The notes under the pieces were generated by a model. The model saw only the letters and a program-made list of their open reading frames with translations, made no database searches and was not told where the DNA came from. Source: Planctomycetaceae bacterium (GTDB lineage: Bacteria > Planctomycetota > Planctomycetia > Planctomycetales > Planctomycetaceae). Taken from it: DNA of 54,357 bases. Below are positions 27,421 to 35,170 of the stretch, piece after piece (positions within the stretch are counted from its first letter, which is position 1; every line of letters starts with the position of its first letter). The position numbers were made by a program, and so were the translations under genes. Location of the stretch: contig JANQSH010000113.1 of assembly GCA_028284145.1 (NCBI GenBank), positions 1-54,357 of the forward strand. Reading direction: 5' to 3'.

Positions 27421-28674
27421 CTTTGTCACACGTGCATCGGCCAGATCGAGATGGTCGCCGACATCCAGGTAACCGCCGAAATCGACAATGATCTCCAAAT
27501 CGCGCACTCCCTTAACATCGATGTCCAATTCACGCGGCGGGTCAGTCCCTCGCACGTTTACCTGATACAACGACTTCCCGTCCCCGCGGATGTCGACACG
27601 CACATCGCCATCGGCTCGATTCCGCAGATTTTCATCAATGCCCATCACGGCTTTGAAACGGTTGTACTCTCCGCCAATCCGATAGACGATTTCCGTCTTG
27701 GAATGCAACGCGAGACCGCGCTTATAGACTTTGCCCCCCAACCGAATCGGCTTGCCTTCCAGACTGCGATCGCGGGCGTATTTGTAAAGCAGTATATCGA
27801 AATAGGGTGTGTACTTGACACTGCGCGGCTCCATCGATGACAGATAAGCCAGCTTGCCGCGACTGAAATCAAGCAAATGCAGATTTTCCGGTTCGACATT
27901 GACGGAAGTCCCTCCCATCAATGTCAGCGAAAACTGACCCTCTGCAAACTTCACACCCTTCACAGGAAGCGAGTCGCCACCATGCAGTGTGAGGTAACAG
28001 GAGGGGCTGCTCGATGCAACGACAGGCTCGCGATAGAAAATGATGCCATAAAATCGTTCGCTGCGTGTCAGCGTCACTTCCCGGCCACTGAGGAGAAATT
28101 GAATCTTCTCTTCGCCAATGGTACCGACCGATCCGGGCAGATGATCCAGCACTGGGTCGGCCCCCCCTTTAAGGATGACGAGCAGATCCTTTTTGTCTTC
28201 GCGTTCCAGCAGTTTTGCCCAGCGTTGCCGCAGATTACCGGTTTCTTTTCCAAAGCGAATCGATTGCACCTGCTTCACCGGCACGACGATCCTGCCCAAT
28301 GCCGAAGTGACAAGATGTGCCTCGGACTCGGTGACTGTGACATTCCTACAGGAAAACCGGGAGCCATCCGTCAGTCGAACCTCAATTTGACCGGATTCCT
28401 CTGCACCGGTCGCGGAGGTTCCCTTGAGCTTGAGATCGAGAACAGTTTTCAAATCGAAATCGCGATTTTCACCATCGATCTGTATCGATACGGTCGTATC
28501 GTCAAGTTTTTGCAGCAATCCGGAAAACTGATCGCCATTCAGCAACGTGACATCGACATTCGTCACGTCGGCGTTTGCAACATCGGTTTTCGCGCTTTCC
28601 ACATTCGTTTCGTCCGTAGCGGGCTGAAGTAGTACCGCCGCAGCAACAAGAGTCGTGATTGCCCCCCACATCAT
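27418..28674 (-). CDS. secreted NPCBM-domain protein
   Basis: This 418-aa exported protein has an N-terminal hydrophobic signal (about 3-17) and an acidic linker. The central region (about 40-270) has repeated short beta units of the type NGDQFSG and DGSRFSC, which fit SH3-like or LSM-like barrels often seen in planctomycete proteins. The C-terminal domain (about 285-418) is an NPCBM/NEW2 carbohydrate-binding module, recognisable from YKRGLALHSKTEIVY and FKAVMGIDE, ending in GDHLDLADARV. The start has a purine-rich GAGGGAGGAAGG site. It begins 6 bp after the stop of the upstream gene, so the two are an operon. A carbohydrate-binding surface protein is the likely role. Confidence 0.88.
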   Translation of the reverse strand: MMWGAITTLVAAAVLLQPATDETNVESAKTDVANADVTNVDVTLLNGDQFSGLLQKLDDTTVSIQIDGENRDFDLKTVLDLKLKGTSATGAEESGQIEVRLTDGSRFSCRNVTVTESEAHLVTSALGRIVVPVKQVQSIRFGKETGNLRQRWAKLLEREDKKDLLVILKGGADPVLDHLPGSVGTIGEEKIQFLLSGREVTLTRSERFYGIIFYREPVVASSSPSCYLTLHGGDSLPVKGVKFAEGQFSLTLMGGTSVNVEPENLHLLDFSRGKLAYLSSMEPRSVKYTPYFDILLYKYARDRSLEGKPIRLGGKVYKRGLALHSKTEIVYRIGGEYNRFKAVMGIDENLRNRADGDVRVDIRGDGKSLYQVNVRGTDPPRELDIDVKGVRDLEIIVDFGGYLDVGDHLDLADARVTK

Positions 28675-28680
28675 TGCCGA

Positions 28681-29745
28681 TTACCTTCCTCCCTCAGCCG
28701 GACGTTCGGCCAGCTTTTTGAAGTACTCATCCAACTGATTACGATAGCGGGGTGGGAAATTGCGGTTGATGATATTTTTGGCGCGAGCTGCTTCTTTGGG
28801 AGGAAGCGAACCCCAACCGTTTTCCTTTTTCAGAGTCTTGTCGTCGGTTTGTCCAGGCCCGGTACCGGCGAGAATTTTGCTGTCACTGGCCGGGGATGAC
28901 GAATTCTTATCGCCCTTCCCATCCTGACCACCGCTGCCGCCACCTCCTCCGCCACCGCCACCGCCGGAATTCTCAATCCGTTCGATGATTTCATCCAGCA
29001 GCACAACGACTTCCTCTTCCTTCTGCTGCACTTTTTCGCCGCCACGGGCCAGTTCCAGCCTTCGTTCGACATCACTCATCAATCGGGCGACCTGACCAAG
29101 ACTTCCATCTTTGAGATTCTCCAGTTCGTACTGCATCAGTTTCGCCAACCGCTGATAACTGGTCGGAACATGCTCCGTATTCAACAGCAACCTTTTGATG
29201 GTCGCAAGGCCTTCCTTTTTCATCAACAGTTGCTGCTCGCACACCGCCTTATGAAACAACAGTGTCGCGGGATCGACGACTTTTTCGACATCAGTTTTCG
29301 CAAAGACCTCCAACGCTTCGTCGTACATACGAATCTGTGTCAGGTAACGCCCGTAATACAAACGCATATTCTGAGAGAAAAATGGTGTCTGCAGATCGTC
29401 CTCCAGCAATTTCGCTTCCGGCGGAAGCAAGGGGACATCGACCAGTTCACAGGCATCGACAAACTGTTTTGCATCACCATTAACCAGTGCGAAAGTTTTG
29501 ATCACATTTTCAAAATTCCGTCGAGGCGTTGTGACCGACTTGCCATCATTCCACAAAACGCCCACCTGCTGAACAGTGGCCGGGTCAGAAACGTCCTGCG
29601 TCGCCACCCAACCCAGCACGTCGCTCCGCACATCCTGATCGATCGGTGGAGCGATCACTTCAGTGGCTCGTGTTGTCATCACCGAAGCAACGACCAGCAT
29701 CATGGCACAAATGATCAAACCAAGTTGTTTGCGAAATTGCTTCAT
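28681..29745 (-). CDS. secreted helical-repeat protein with a poly-glycine linker
   Basis: This 354-aa protein has a signal peptide (about 1-28). The start is the ATG with GAGGG about 7 nt upstream, 12 codons inside the longest frame. Residues about 50-240 are helical and TPR-like (NMRLYYGRYLTQIRMYDEALEV). A predicted coiled segment follows, then a run of ten glycines, an Asp/Lys/Ser-rich linker and a conserved-looking C-terminal helix (PPRYRNQLDEYFKKLAE). I do not recognise the family by name. It lies between the Ser-Gly-Asp repeat protein and the NPCBM gene, apparently in one transcription unit with the MoxR/VWA cluster. The C-terminal motif recurs in planctomycete VWA clusters as far as I recall, which is weak evidence. 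Confidence 0.8.
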   Translation of the reverse strand: MKQFRKQLGLIICAMMLVVASVMTTRATEVIAPPIDQDVRSDVLGWVATQDVSDPATVQQVGVLWNDGKSVTTPRRNFENVIKTFALVNGDAKQFVDACELVDVPLLPPEAKLLEDDLQTPFFSQNMRLYYGRYLTQIRMYDEALEVFAKTDVEKVVDPATLLFHKAVCEQQLLMKKEGLATIKRLLLNTEHVPTSYQRLAKLMQYELENLKDGSLGQVARLMSDVERRLELARGGEKVQQKEEEVVVLLDEIIERIENSGGGGGGGGGGSGGQDGKGDKNSSSPASDSKILAGTGPGQTDDKTLKKENGWGSLPPKEAARAKNIINRNFPPRYRNQLDEYFKKLAERPAEGGR

Positions 29746-29816
29746 GGGATTGCCCTCAAATCGCGCCTCGCCCGATCGCAAAGACCAGGCGGAAGTGGTT
29801 TTCTGTTGAGATCGTT

Positions 29817-32105
29817 TTACTGGTTTCGCCCTGTGGCCAGATCGTATGCCGCACGTTGAATTCGCGCCTGACGTCCTGCCAACTGCTTCAACTGATCGAC
29901 AATCTCACCTTCGGTCGCCTGATCACCGTCAATATGGCGGCCCAGACGACGAGTGCGGCGATTGACGCGCAATTGCAACGAACGCAGCATTTTCAATTCG
30001 GCCAGCTTATCGACCAGTTGCGGATCTGGCGGCTCTCCCTCCGAAGGCGTGGGCGGCATGGGCTTGATTTCCGCATCAGCCGCATCCAACTCCTTCTGCA
30101 ACGCCTCGATAACCTCTTCCAACGCTTCGATAATGTCCTGCTCAATTTCCTGGGTTAAATCGCCGACCTGCCTGTTCCGAATCCTCGCGGCGACCAGTAA
30201 CATATCTTCACGCAATTGCTCGACCGCCTCAGGAAAGGCGACTGATGAACCCTCTTCCTTCAGTAGCGTCAAAGCCTTGGCCGCTTCGACGGCGATCTCA
30301 TCCTCTTTGATGGCCAAATCGCTGGCGGCATCAGTTTGCACGAGCGTCCATTCGCCTTGCTGAGTCTGCTTGTCCAACTTGATGGTTCCTTTGTAGACAA
30401 ACATTTGCATGGCCAGCATCTTCTGGAACCGGGCCTCCAAAGCCGCAAGAATGAGTTCCCGCTCTTCTTCACGCAACTGCCGCAAAATCTCTTCGAGCTT
30501 TTCTTTGGCTTTTTCCAGCTCGGCGATCGCATCATCCTGAGCATCGGATGCCTCGTCGCGATTGGCCTCTTTCTTTTTCTTCAGTTCTTCAATCGCCCGT
30601 TCCATTTCCCGCTTGGCTTGCTCGATTTCATCACGACCGGGAGTCGTTTCGGTTTTTTCAGAATCATCCGAAGGAGGCTGCTCCGGTGCATCACCGAATT
30701 TGCCGTCGAGGATTTTCACATCGCCCGACTTGCTATCGCCACCTTTACTATCGCCCGATTCGGAATCTCCCATTTCGATATCGCCGGATTCCACATCGCC
30801 CGACTCGCTATCGCCTGATTCACTGTCCCCGGACTTACTGTCCCCGGTTTTGGAATCACCCGATTTGTTGTCTCCGCTCTTATTATCACCCGAACTGGAA
30901 TCCCCCGATTCCGAGTTGCCCGACTCGCTGTCCCCGGATTCACTGTCACCTGACTCTGAGTCGCCCGATTCGGAATCTCCAGATTTCGAGTCACCTGACT
31001 TTGAATCACCCGATTTGTTGTCTCCGCTCTTATTATCACCCGAACTGGAATCCCCCGATTCCGAGTTGCCCGACTCGCTGTCGCCTGACTCTGAGTCGCC
31101 CGATTCGGAATCTCCAGATTTCGAGTCGCCTGACTTTGAATCACCCGATTTGCTGTCCCCGGACTTATTATCTCCAGACTTGTTGTCGCCCGAACTGGAA
31201 TCCCCCGATTCCGAGTTGCCGGACTCGCTGTCGCCTGATTCTGAGTCGCCCGATTCGGAATCTCCAGATTTCGAGTCACTTGACTTCGAATCACCCGATT
31301 TGCTGTCCCCGGATTTATTATCTCCGGACTTGTTATCACCCGAACTGGAATCCCCCGATTCCGAGTCTCCCGACTCGTTATCCCCGGATTCACTGTCGCC
31401 TGATTCTGAGTCGCCCGACTCGTTATTGCCATTCCTCTGGGCGTCCTGCAAGTCGATCTTACGGACAAGTTCGCCCGTCTCCTGTGCGATCTCCTCCTGC
31501 CGGCGCTGTACAACCTCGGTCGGCTCTCCCCGTTCGTTCATTGCCCGAACGTCTTTTTCCCTGGCAACGAGACGATTCACATCCTTCAATATATTTTTGA
31601 TCCGCTCCTGCTCACGCTCCAGTTCTGTGCGACGATCTTCGCTTTGCAGCAAATCGAGAATCGACTTCAGATGATTGACCAATTCTTCCTGTCGGTCGAT
31701 CGCCTCGCCGAACTGAATCTCGGCCCCCTTCTCTCTATCCTCCGTCAGCAGGTGCTTGATTTCCTCCATCTGACGACTGACATGGTACTCCTTACTCTTG
31801 CGCAAGGCCTGCAAAACGAGGTCAGCACGCTGAGGGTCACTCTTGCGGAGTTCTTCTGCCAGGTGCAGCAGCGTCTTCTCAAAGCGGCTGTAGCGCGTCG
31901 CAATTTCTGACTGACGCAACCGTAGATCTTTTTCCGCCTCTTCCACATCGCTATCACCGGCAGTTCCCACAGACGTTTCGGCGTCTTGAGCGAACAGTAC
32001 GCCTGCCACGGAAGCATTGGTCGCCACAAATCCTGGCAGTCCCGGCAATATCACAATGGCCCAGAACAGGGCAGCCCAGACTGGGCGAAAACGCGTTTTT
32101 AACAC
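29817..32105 (-). CDS. exported protein with a long Ser-Gly-Asp pentapeptide repeat
   Basis: This 762-aa protein starts most plausibly at a GTG with GAGGAG 7 nt upstream (an ATG five codons earlier is the alternative). A signal peptide ends near residue 40 (VLFAQ). The N-terminal 200 residues are charged helix and probably coiled coil. Then come about 47 pentapeptides of the type S-G-D-S-[EK], in which three nearly identical 50-residue cassettes and a fourth divergent one follow each other. A second charged coiled-coil region follows, then about 270 residues of helix with an Arg-rich end. The family is not recognised. It belongs to the MoxR/VWA cluster by position. The repeat would be a highly acidic, disordered spacer, possibly cation-binding. 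Confidence 0.85.
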   Translation of the reverse strand: MLKTRFRPVWAALFWAIVILPGLPGFVATNASVAGVLFAQDAETSVGTAGDSDVEEAEKDLRLRQSEIATRYSRFEKTLLHLAEELRKSDPQRADLVLQALRKSKEYHVSRQMEEIKHLLTEDREKGAEIQFGEAIDRQEELVNHLKSILDLLQSEDRRTELEREQERIKNILKDVNRLVAREKDVRAMNERGEPTEVVQRRQEEIAQETGELVRKIDLQDAQRNGNNESGDSESGDSESGDNESGDSESGDSSSGDNKSGDNKSGDSKSGDSKSSDSKSGDSESGDSESGDSESGNSESGDSSSGDNKSGDNKSGDSKSGDSKSGDSKSGDSESGDSESGDSESGNSESGDSSSGDNKSGDNKSGDSKSGDSKSGDSESGDSESGDSESGDSESGNSESGDSSSGDNKSGDNKSGDSKTGDSKSGDSESGDSESGDVESGDIEMGDSESGDSKGGDSKSGDVKILDGKFGDAPEQPPSDDSEKTETTPGRDEIEQAKREMERAIEELKKKKEANRDEASDAQDDAIAELEKAKEKLEEILRQLREEERELILAALEARFQKMLAMQMFVYKGTIKLDKQTQQGEWTLVQTDAASDLAIKEDEIAVEAAKALTLLKEEGSSVAFPEAVEQLREDMLLVAARIRNRQVGDLTQEIEQDIIEALEEVIEALQKELDAADAEIKPMPPTPSEGEPPDPQLVDKLAELKMLRSLQLRVNRRTRRLGRHIDGDQATEGEIVDQLKQLAGRQARIQRAAYDLATGRNQ
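30721..31430 (-). repeat. 15-bp tandem repeat arranged in 150-bp higher-order cassettes
   Basis: The coding repeat of the Ser-Gly-Asp protein. The marker CGAACTGGAA occurs at 30891, 31041, 31191 and 31341, exactly 150 bp apart. Each cassette is ten 15-bp units. Three cassettes are nearly identical; the one nearest the C-terminus has diverged. The array has left long open frames on the opposite strand that are not genes. Confidence 0.92.
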
Positions 32106-32312
32106 CGCAACACTCCTCATATCAGGATTCCAGATGTGGCTACGTTATCAGGCAGGACGACGAAGAAGGAGATCAGAAATCTCTCGCCATTGTACCAGAC
32201 GGATCAGGTCAATTATTCTAACGGATTCGACCACAAACACTTAGTGAAAATTTTACAATATCACTTCACGTCAGCGCGAATCTGCCGCGAGCGGCCTGCT
32301 AAAACCACAACT

Positions 32313-35084
32313 CTATTCACCATCAGGAGTTGGAAAGATATCCCCGCCCAATTTTTTGAACAGGTAATCCTCCCGTTCCTGAACTGTCATCTTGTTGAGA
32401 TCAATCTGATCTTTCAACAACGCCTGGAAGAAGACGATCGTTCTGTGGAAAGCCATCACCTCTTCCATCAGCTTCTTTGCACTTTCCAGACGCTCCAACA
32501 ACTCGCCAAGTTCCCGCGAAGATTCGGCAATTTGTGCTTTCGGGTTGCCCCCCTTACGCACGATGTCTTCATAATTCCGCAAAGCGCGGTCGACATTCGG
32601 GAACTCAAACTTCCGGGCCAGAGCCAGATTCTCGACGATCTTCTCCAGTCGTTCTTCGTAATTCCTGTTGGCGATGGCATTGTTGACATGTTCAAACAGA
32701 ACATCCTCAAACCCGACTTCGATGCCATACGTTTCGTTGGCATTCTTGCTGATCTGATGTTGCGACCGTTCCGCTGTCGCCTGCAGCGTGACCTGTAATT
32801 CGTCGAGTGTTTTGGCTTCTTCGTCGGTCAGCTGGTCTTTTTCCTTCAACACGGCAATCCGGTCACAGGCGGCATCCTGTTCCTGAACTTTTTTCCGTGT
32901 CACCACAACTTCGTCAATGATGCTCTGGAACCGTTTCCGCAGATTCAATTCCTTGTAATACAAAATCGCAATCAGTTCTTCTTTCGTCACGATTTTGAAT
33001 TCGTATGCATCACCCCGCGTCGTATTCGGACCGTTGAGATTGTCCGCATCCTCCGCGACCATCGAAACAACCAGGATTTGCCCTGGTTTGAGATCGAGGT
33101 GCGACACCTGAAACAAATCGTAGTCACGCTTCTTCCGTTTTTCGACGACTTCACCCGCCTCATTGACGTACTTCGTGACCTCATCGGGAAGCATCAGTGG
33201 ATATTCACGCGGACGAAATCCTTCCTCGAGTTGCTTCTGCAGATCTTTGGGAACCCAGTCCTCTTCAGTGACTTCCGCTTTTTTCCTGCCGATAACATAC
33301 TCGTAGCGACCGGCCGCAACACCATAGTCATCAGATAACATTCCCACGAAGGGGATACGGGCTTTGGCTGTCACCTGCAAAGAGATCCCCTTCAAACTTG
33401 TGTCGACGACCGGAGGTTGATCAACGACACCCAGAAAGACCACCTTTTCCGCCTGAGGGCTGACGATGTGATCCTCGTCTTCCAGATAGATCCGCATTTC
33501 GGCGTCTGGAGGAATGACGAACGGCTGACCGAGTCCGAAATCCATATCTGCGACCCGCTGCTGCGTTTTTTCGTTGTTTTGCGTCGACATCACGAACGGA
33601 ATGTTAAAGCCTTTGTGATCTGGATCAAAGAATTGACTCGCAACTTCCGGGGCAACCTGCGTCCACTGATCTCCATTTTCCCCATCACGGTTCAAAATCT
33701 GGCCATCATCTCCAACGGTTGCCCAGAAGGCACGAATGGTTTCGTCATTATTGGCGGGCAGTCCACGTTCATCCAACCGCCCCAGACGCATCTCAAAACC
33801 ATCGAATGCAATTCGAGCCCGCAACAAAGGCTTGTTCGTTCGCGCGTGCATTTTGAACCCGGTTTCCATCGGAACATCAGCCTGCGTGCCAAGAACCTGT
33901 ACAGGAGCCAGATAGGGACCATCGGCGGAATCCCATTCTTCCGGCGGCTCATTCCAACCAAGGTAGTCCGGGTATTGACTGAACAATATCATGCGGTCCA
34001 GACGGGGCGGTTCGACAACCTCGATACGATACGGCTTTCGGTTACGGAAATCCCCACCGACCACATGAATTGTCATGCTGTCCAACACACGCGGGAGAAT
34101 AACCCGATAACAGGCCGCGGCATCTTCACTGGCGTAGAGCTTCGCTTCTTTTTCAGAAAGTCGCAGACAGGGGATCTCGTCTTCGCCCCGGTTGTTGTCC
34201 AGTTCAAACTGAATCGCCACTTTATCTGGAATCTTCCACTGCGTTTTTTTATTCGCAGTTTCTGTCGATTTTTGGCCATCACTCATCAGTTTTTCCTCTG
34301 TCGAGGATTCCGGCATTTCCAGATAAGGAACCATGATGAGCAATGTCAGGTCTTCTCCACGCGGATGCCGGTATTCCCCCGGCTCACCGTCCGTCAAACC
34401 GGAACCCTCGGCATGTTGGAAATCGCGAATGGTGTCGCCAGGACCAGTCACCACCTTTACCTTCAGATGTGTGGTTCGTTCCCAGTAGACGTCTTCCATC
34501 TTGATGTAGGCCGCGACCCACTTCGCCGCTGCTGCCTGATTGGTGTAGAAAAACCAGCCAATCGATGCTCCGAGGACAATCGCCCCAGCCACAGCACGTC
34601 GTAATGGTCCGGCATCGAAAACTTTGCTCAGCCGGAGCCCGCGCACCGTTTGAGCCGCGTCAACTGTGGTGCGATCGAGCATCGATTCTGCCAAAGGGGT
34701 TTTCGCAACTTCGGGTTCGTTGCGGTAATCAACAGCGGTAATCAACCGGTCATCCAGTTCGGAGAACTGACGCTCCAGAACCAGCGCCAATGCCCGACGG
34801 CGATACGCGCGGAACAGTCGCATTCCAACCCAGGTCGCAAACGAGAGACCAATCAAAATCATCGCCGCCACGACAAACCCCTGCCGAAACCAGACTGGCA
34901 GTTCAAATTTATTGAAATGGAAATAGGCTGCATCGACACCCAAACTCAGCCAGAACAGCAGTCCGGCGACGATCAGCATCAAAGCCATCCCCTCGATACC
35001 GACATAAAAGCGAATCCGCCGACGCAATCCGTCCAGAATGCGAAGGATGTCGTTGTGTCCCGGTTTATTCAGTTTTACTGCCAT
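32313..35084 (-). CDS. large membrane protein of the MoxR/VWA cluster (DUF4175-like)
   Basis: This 923-aa protein starts with a short cytoplasmic segment, then two membrane helices (about 34-55 and 70-92). A basic stretch holds the pattern LERQFSELDDRL, and a third helix lies near 165-185. The rest is a long extracytoplasmic part with beta-rich domains (about 200-600). Helical, probably coiled-coil segments (about 680-923) end it, near DYLFKKLGGD. The arrangement of helices and the LDDRL motif recall the DUF4175 family; I am not certain of the assignment. The ATG has GAGAGG upstream. It is the fifth gene in the cluster, after the VWA proteins, and is probably part of an envelope complex with them. 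Confidence 0.82.
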   Translation of the reverse strand: MAVKLNKPGHNDILRILDGLRRRIRFYVGIEGMALMLIVAGLLFWLSLGVDAAYFHFNKFELPVWFRQGFVVAAMILIGLSFATWVGMRLFRAYRRRALALVLERQFSELDDRLITAVDYRNEPEVAKTPLAESMLDRTTVDAAQTVRGLRLSKVFDAGPLRRAVAGAIVLGASIGWFFYTNQAAAAKWVAAYIKMEDVYWERTTHLKVKVVTGPGDTIRDFQHAEGSGLTDGEPGEYRHPRGEDLTLLIMVPYLEMPESSTEEKLMSDGQKSTETANKKTQWKIPDKVAIQFELDNNRGEDEIPCLRLSEKEAKLYASEDAAACYRVILPRVLDSMTIHVVGGDFRNRKPYRIEVVEPPRLDRMILFSQYPDYLGWNEPPEEWDSADGPYLAPVQVLGTQADVPMETGFKMHARTNKPLLRARIAFDGFEMRLGRLDERGLPANNDETIRAFWATVGDDGQILNRDGENGDQWTQVAPEVASQFFDPDHKGFNIPFVMSTQNNEKTQQRVADMDFGLGQPFVIPPDAEMRIYLEDEDHIVSPQAEKVVFLGVVDQPPVVDTSLKGISLQVTAKARIPFVGMLSDDYGVAAGRYEYVIGRKKAEVTEEDWVPKDLQKQLEEGFRPREYPLMLPDEVTKYVNEAGEVVEKRKKRDYDLFQVSHLDLKPGQILVVSMVAEDADNLNGPNTTRGDAYEFKIVTKEELIAILYYKELNLRKRFQSIIDEVVVTRKKVQEQDAACDRIAVLKEKDQLTDEEAKTLDELQVTLQATAERSQHQISKNANETYGIEVGFEDVLFEHVNNAIANRNYEERLEKIVENLALARKFEFPNVDRALRNYEDIVRKGGNPKAQIAESSRELGELLERLESAKKLMEEVMAFHRTIVFFQALLKDQIDLNKMTVQEREDYLFKKLGGDIFPTPDGE

Positions 35085-35170
35085 CGTCCATGCGCCTCTC
35101 GATTTGCAGCGTCAATTCAATCTCATTATTTTTGCCAACGCGAATGCAGATGTTACGTCGGTGAAATCTC

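Noticed and set aside
30721..31430. Regular 150-bp spacing as a possible CRISPR-like array
   Set aside because: The whole period is repeated, with no unique spacers, and it keeps an open reading frame with a 15-bp unit.
30562..31674. Long plus-strand open frames opposite the Ser-Gly-Asp repeat (370 and 350 aa)
   Set aside because: They exist only because the repeated DNA lacks stops in several frames. The Ser-Pro-Asp translation is the antisense of the minus-strand repeat, and the real gene has a signal peptide and a ribosome site.
33417..34604. 395-aa plus-strand ORF opposite the 923-aa membrane protein
   Set aside because: Composition is typical of an antisense shadow, with no ribosome site or domain.
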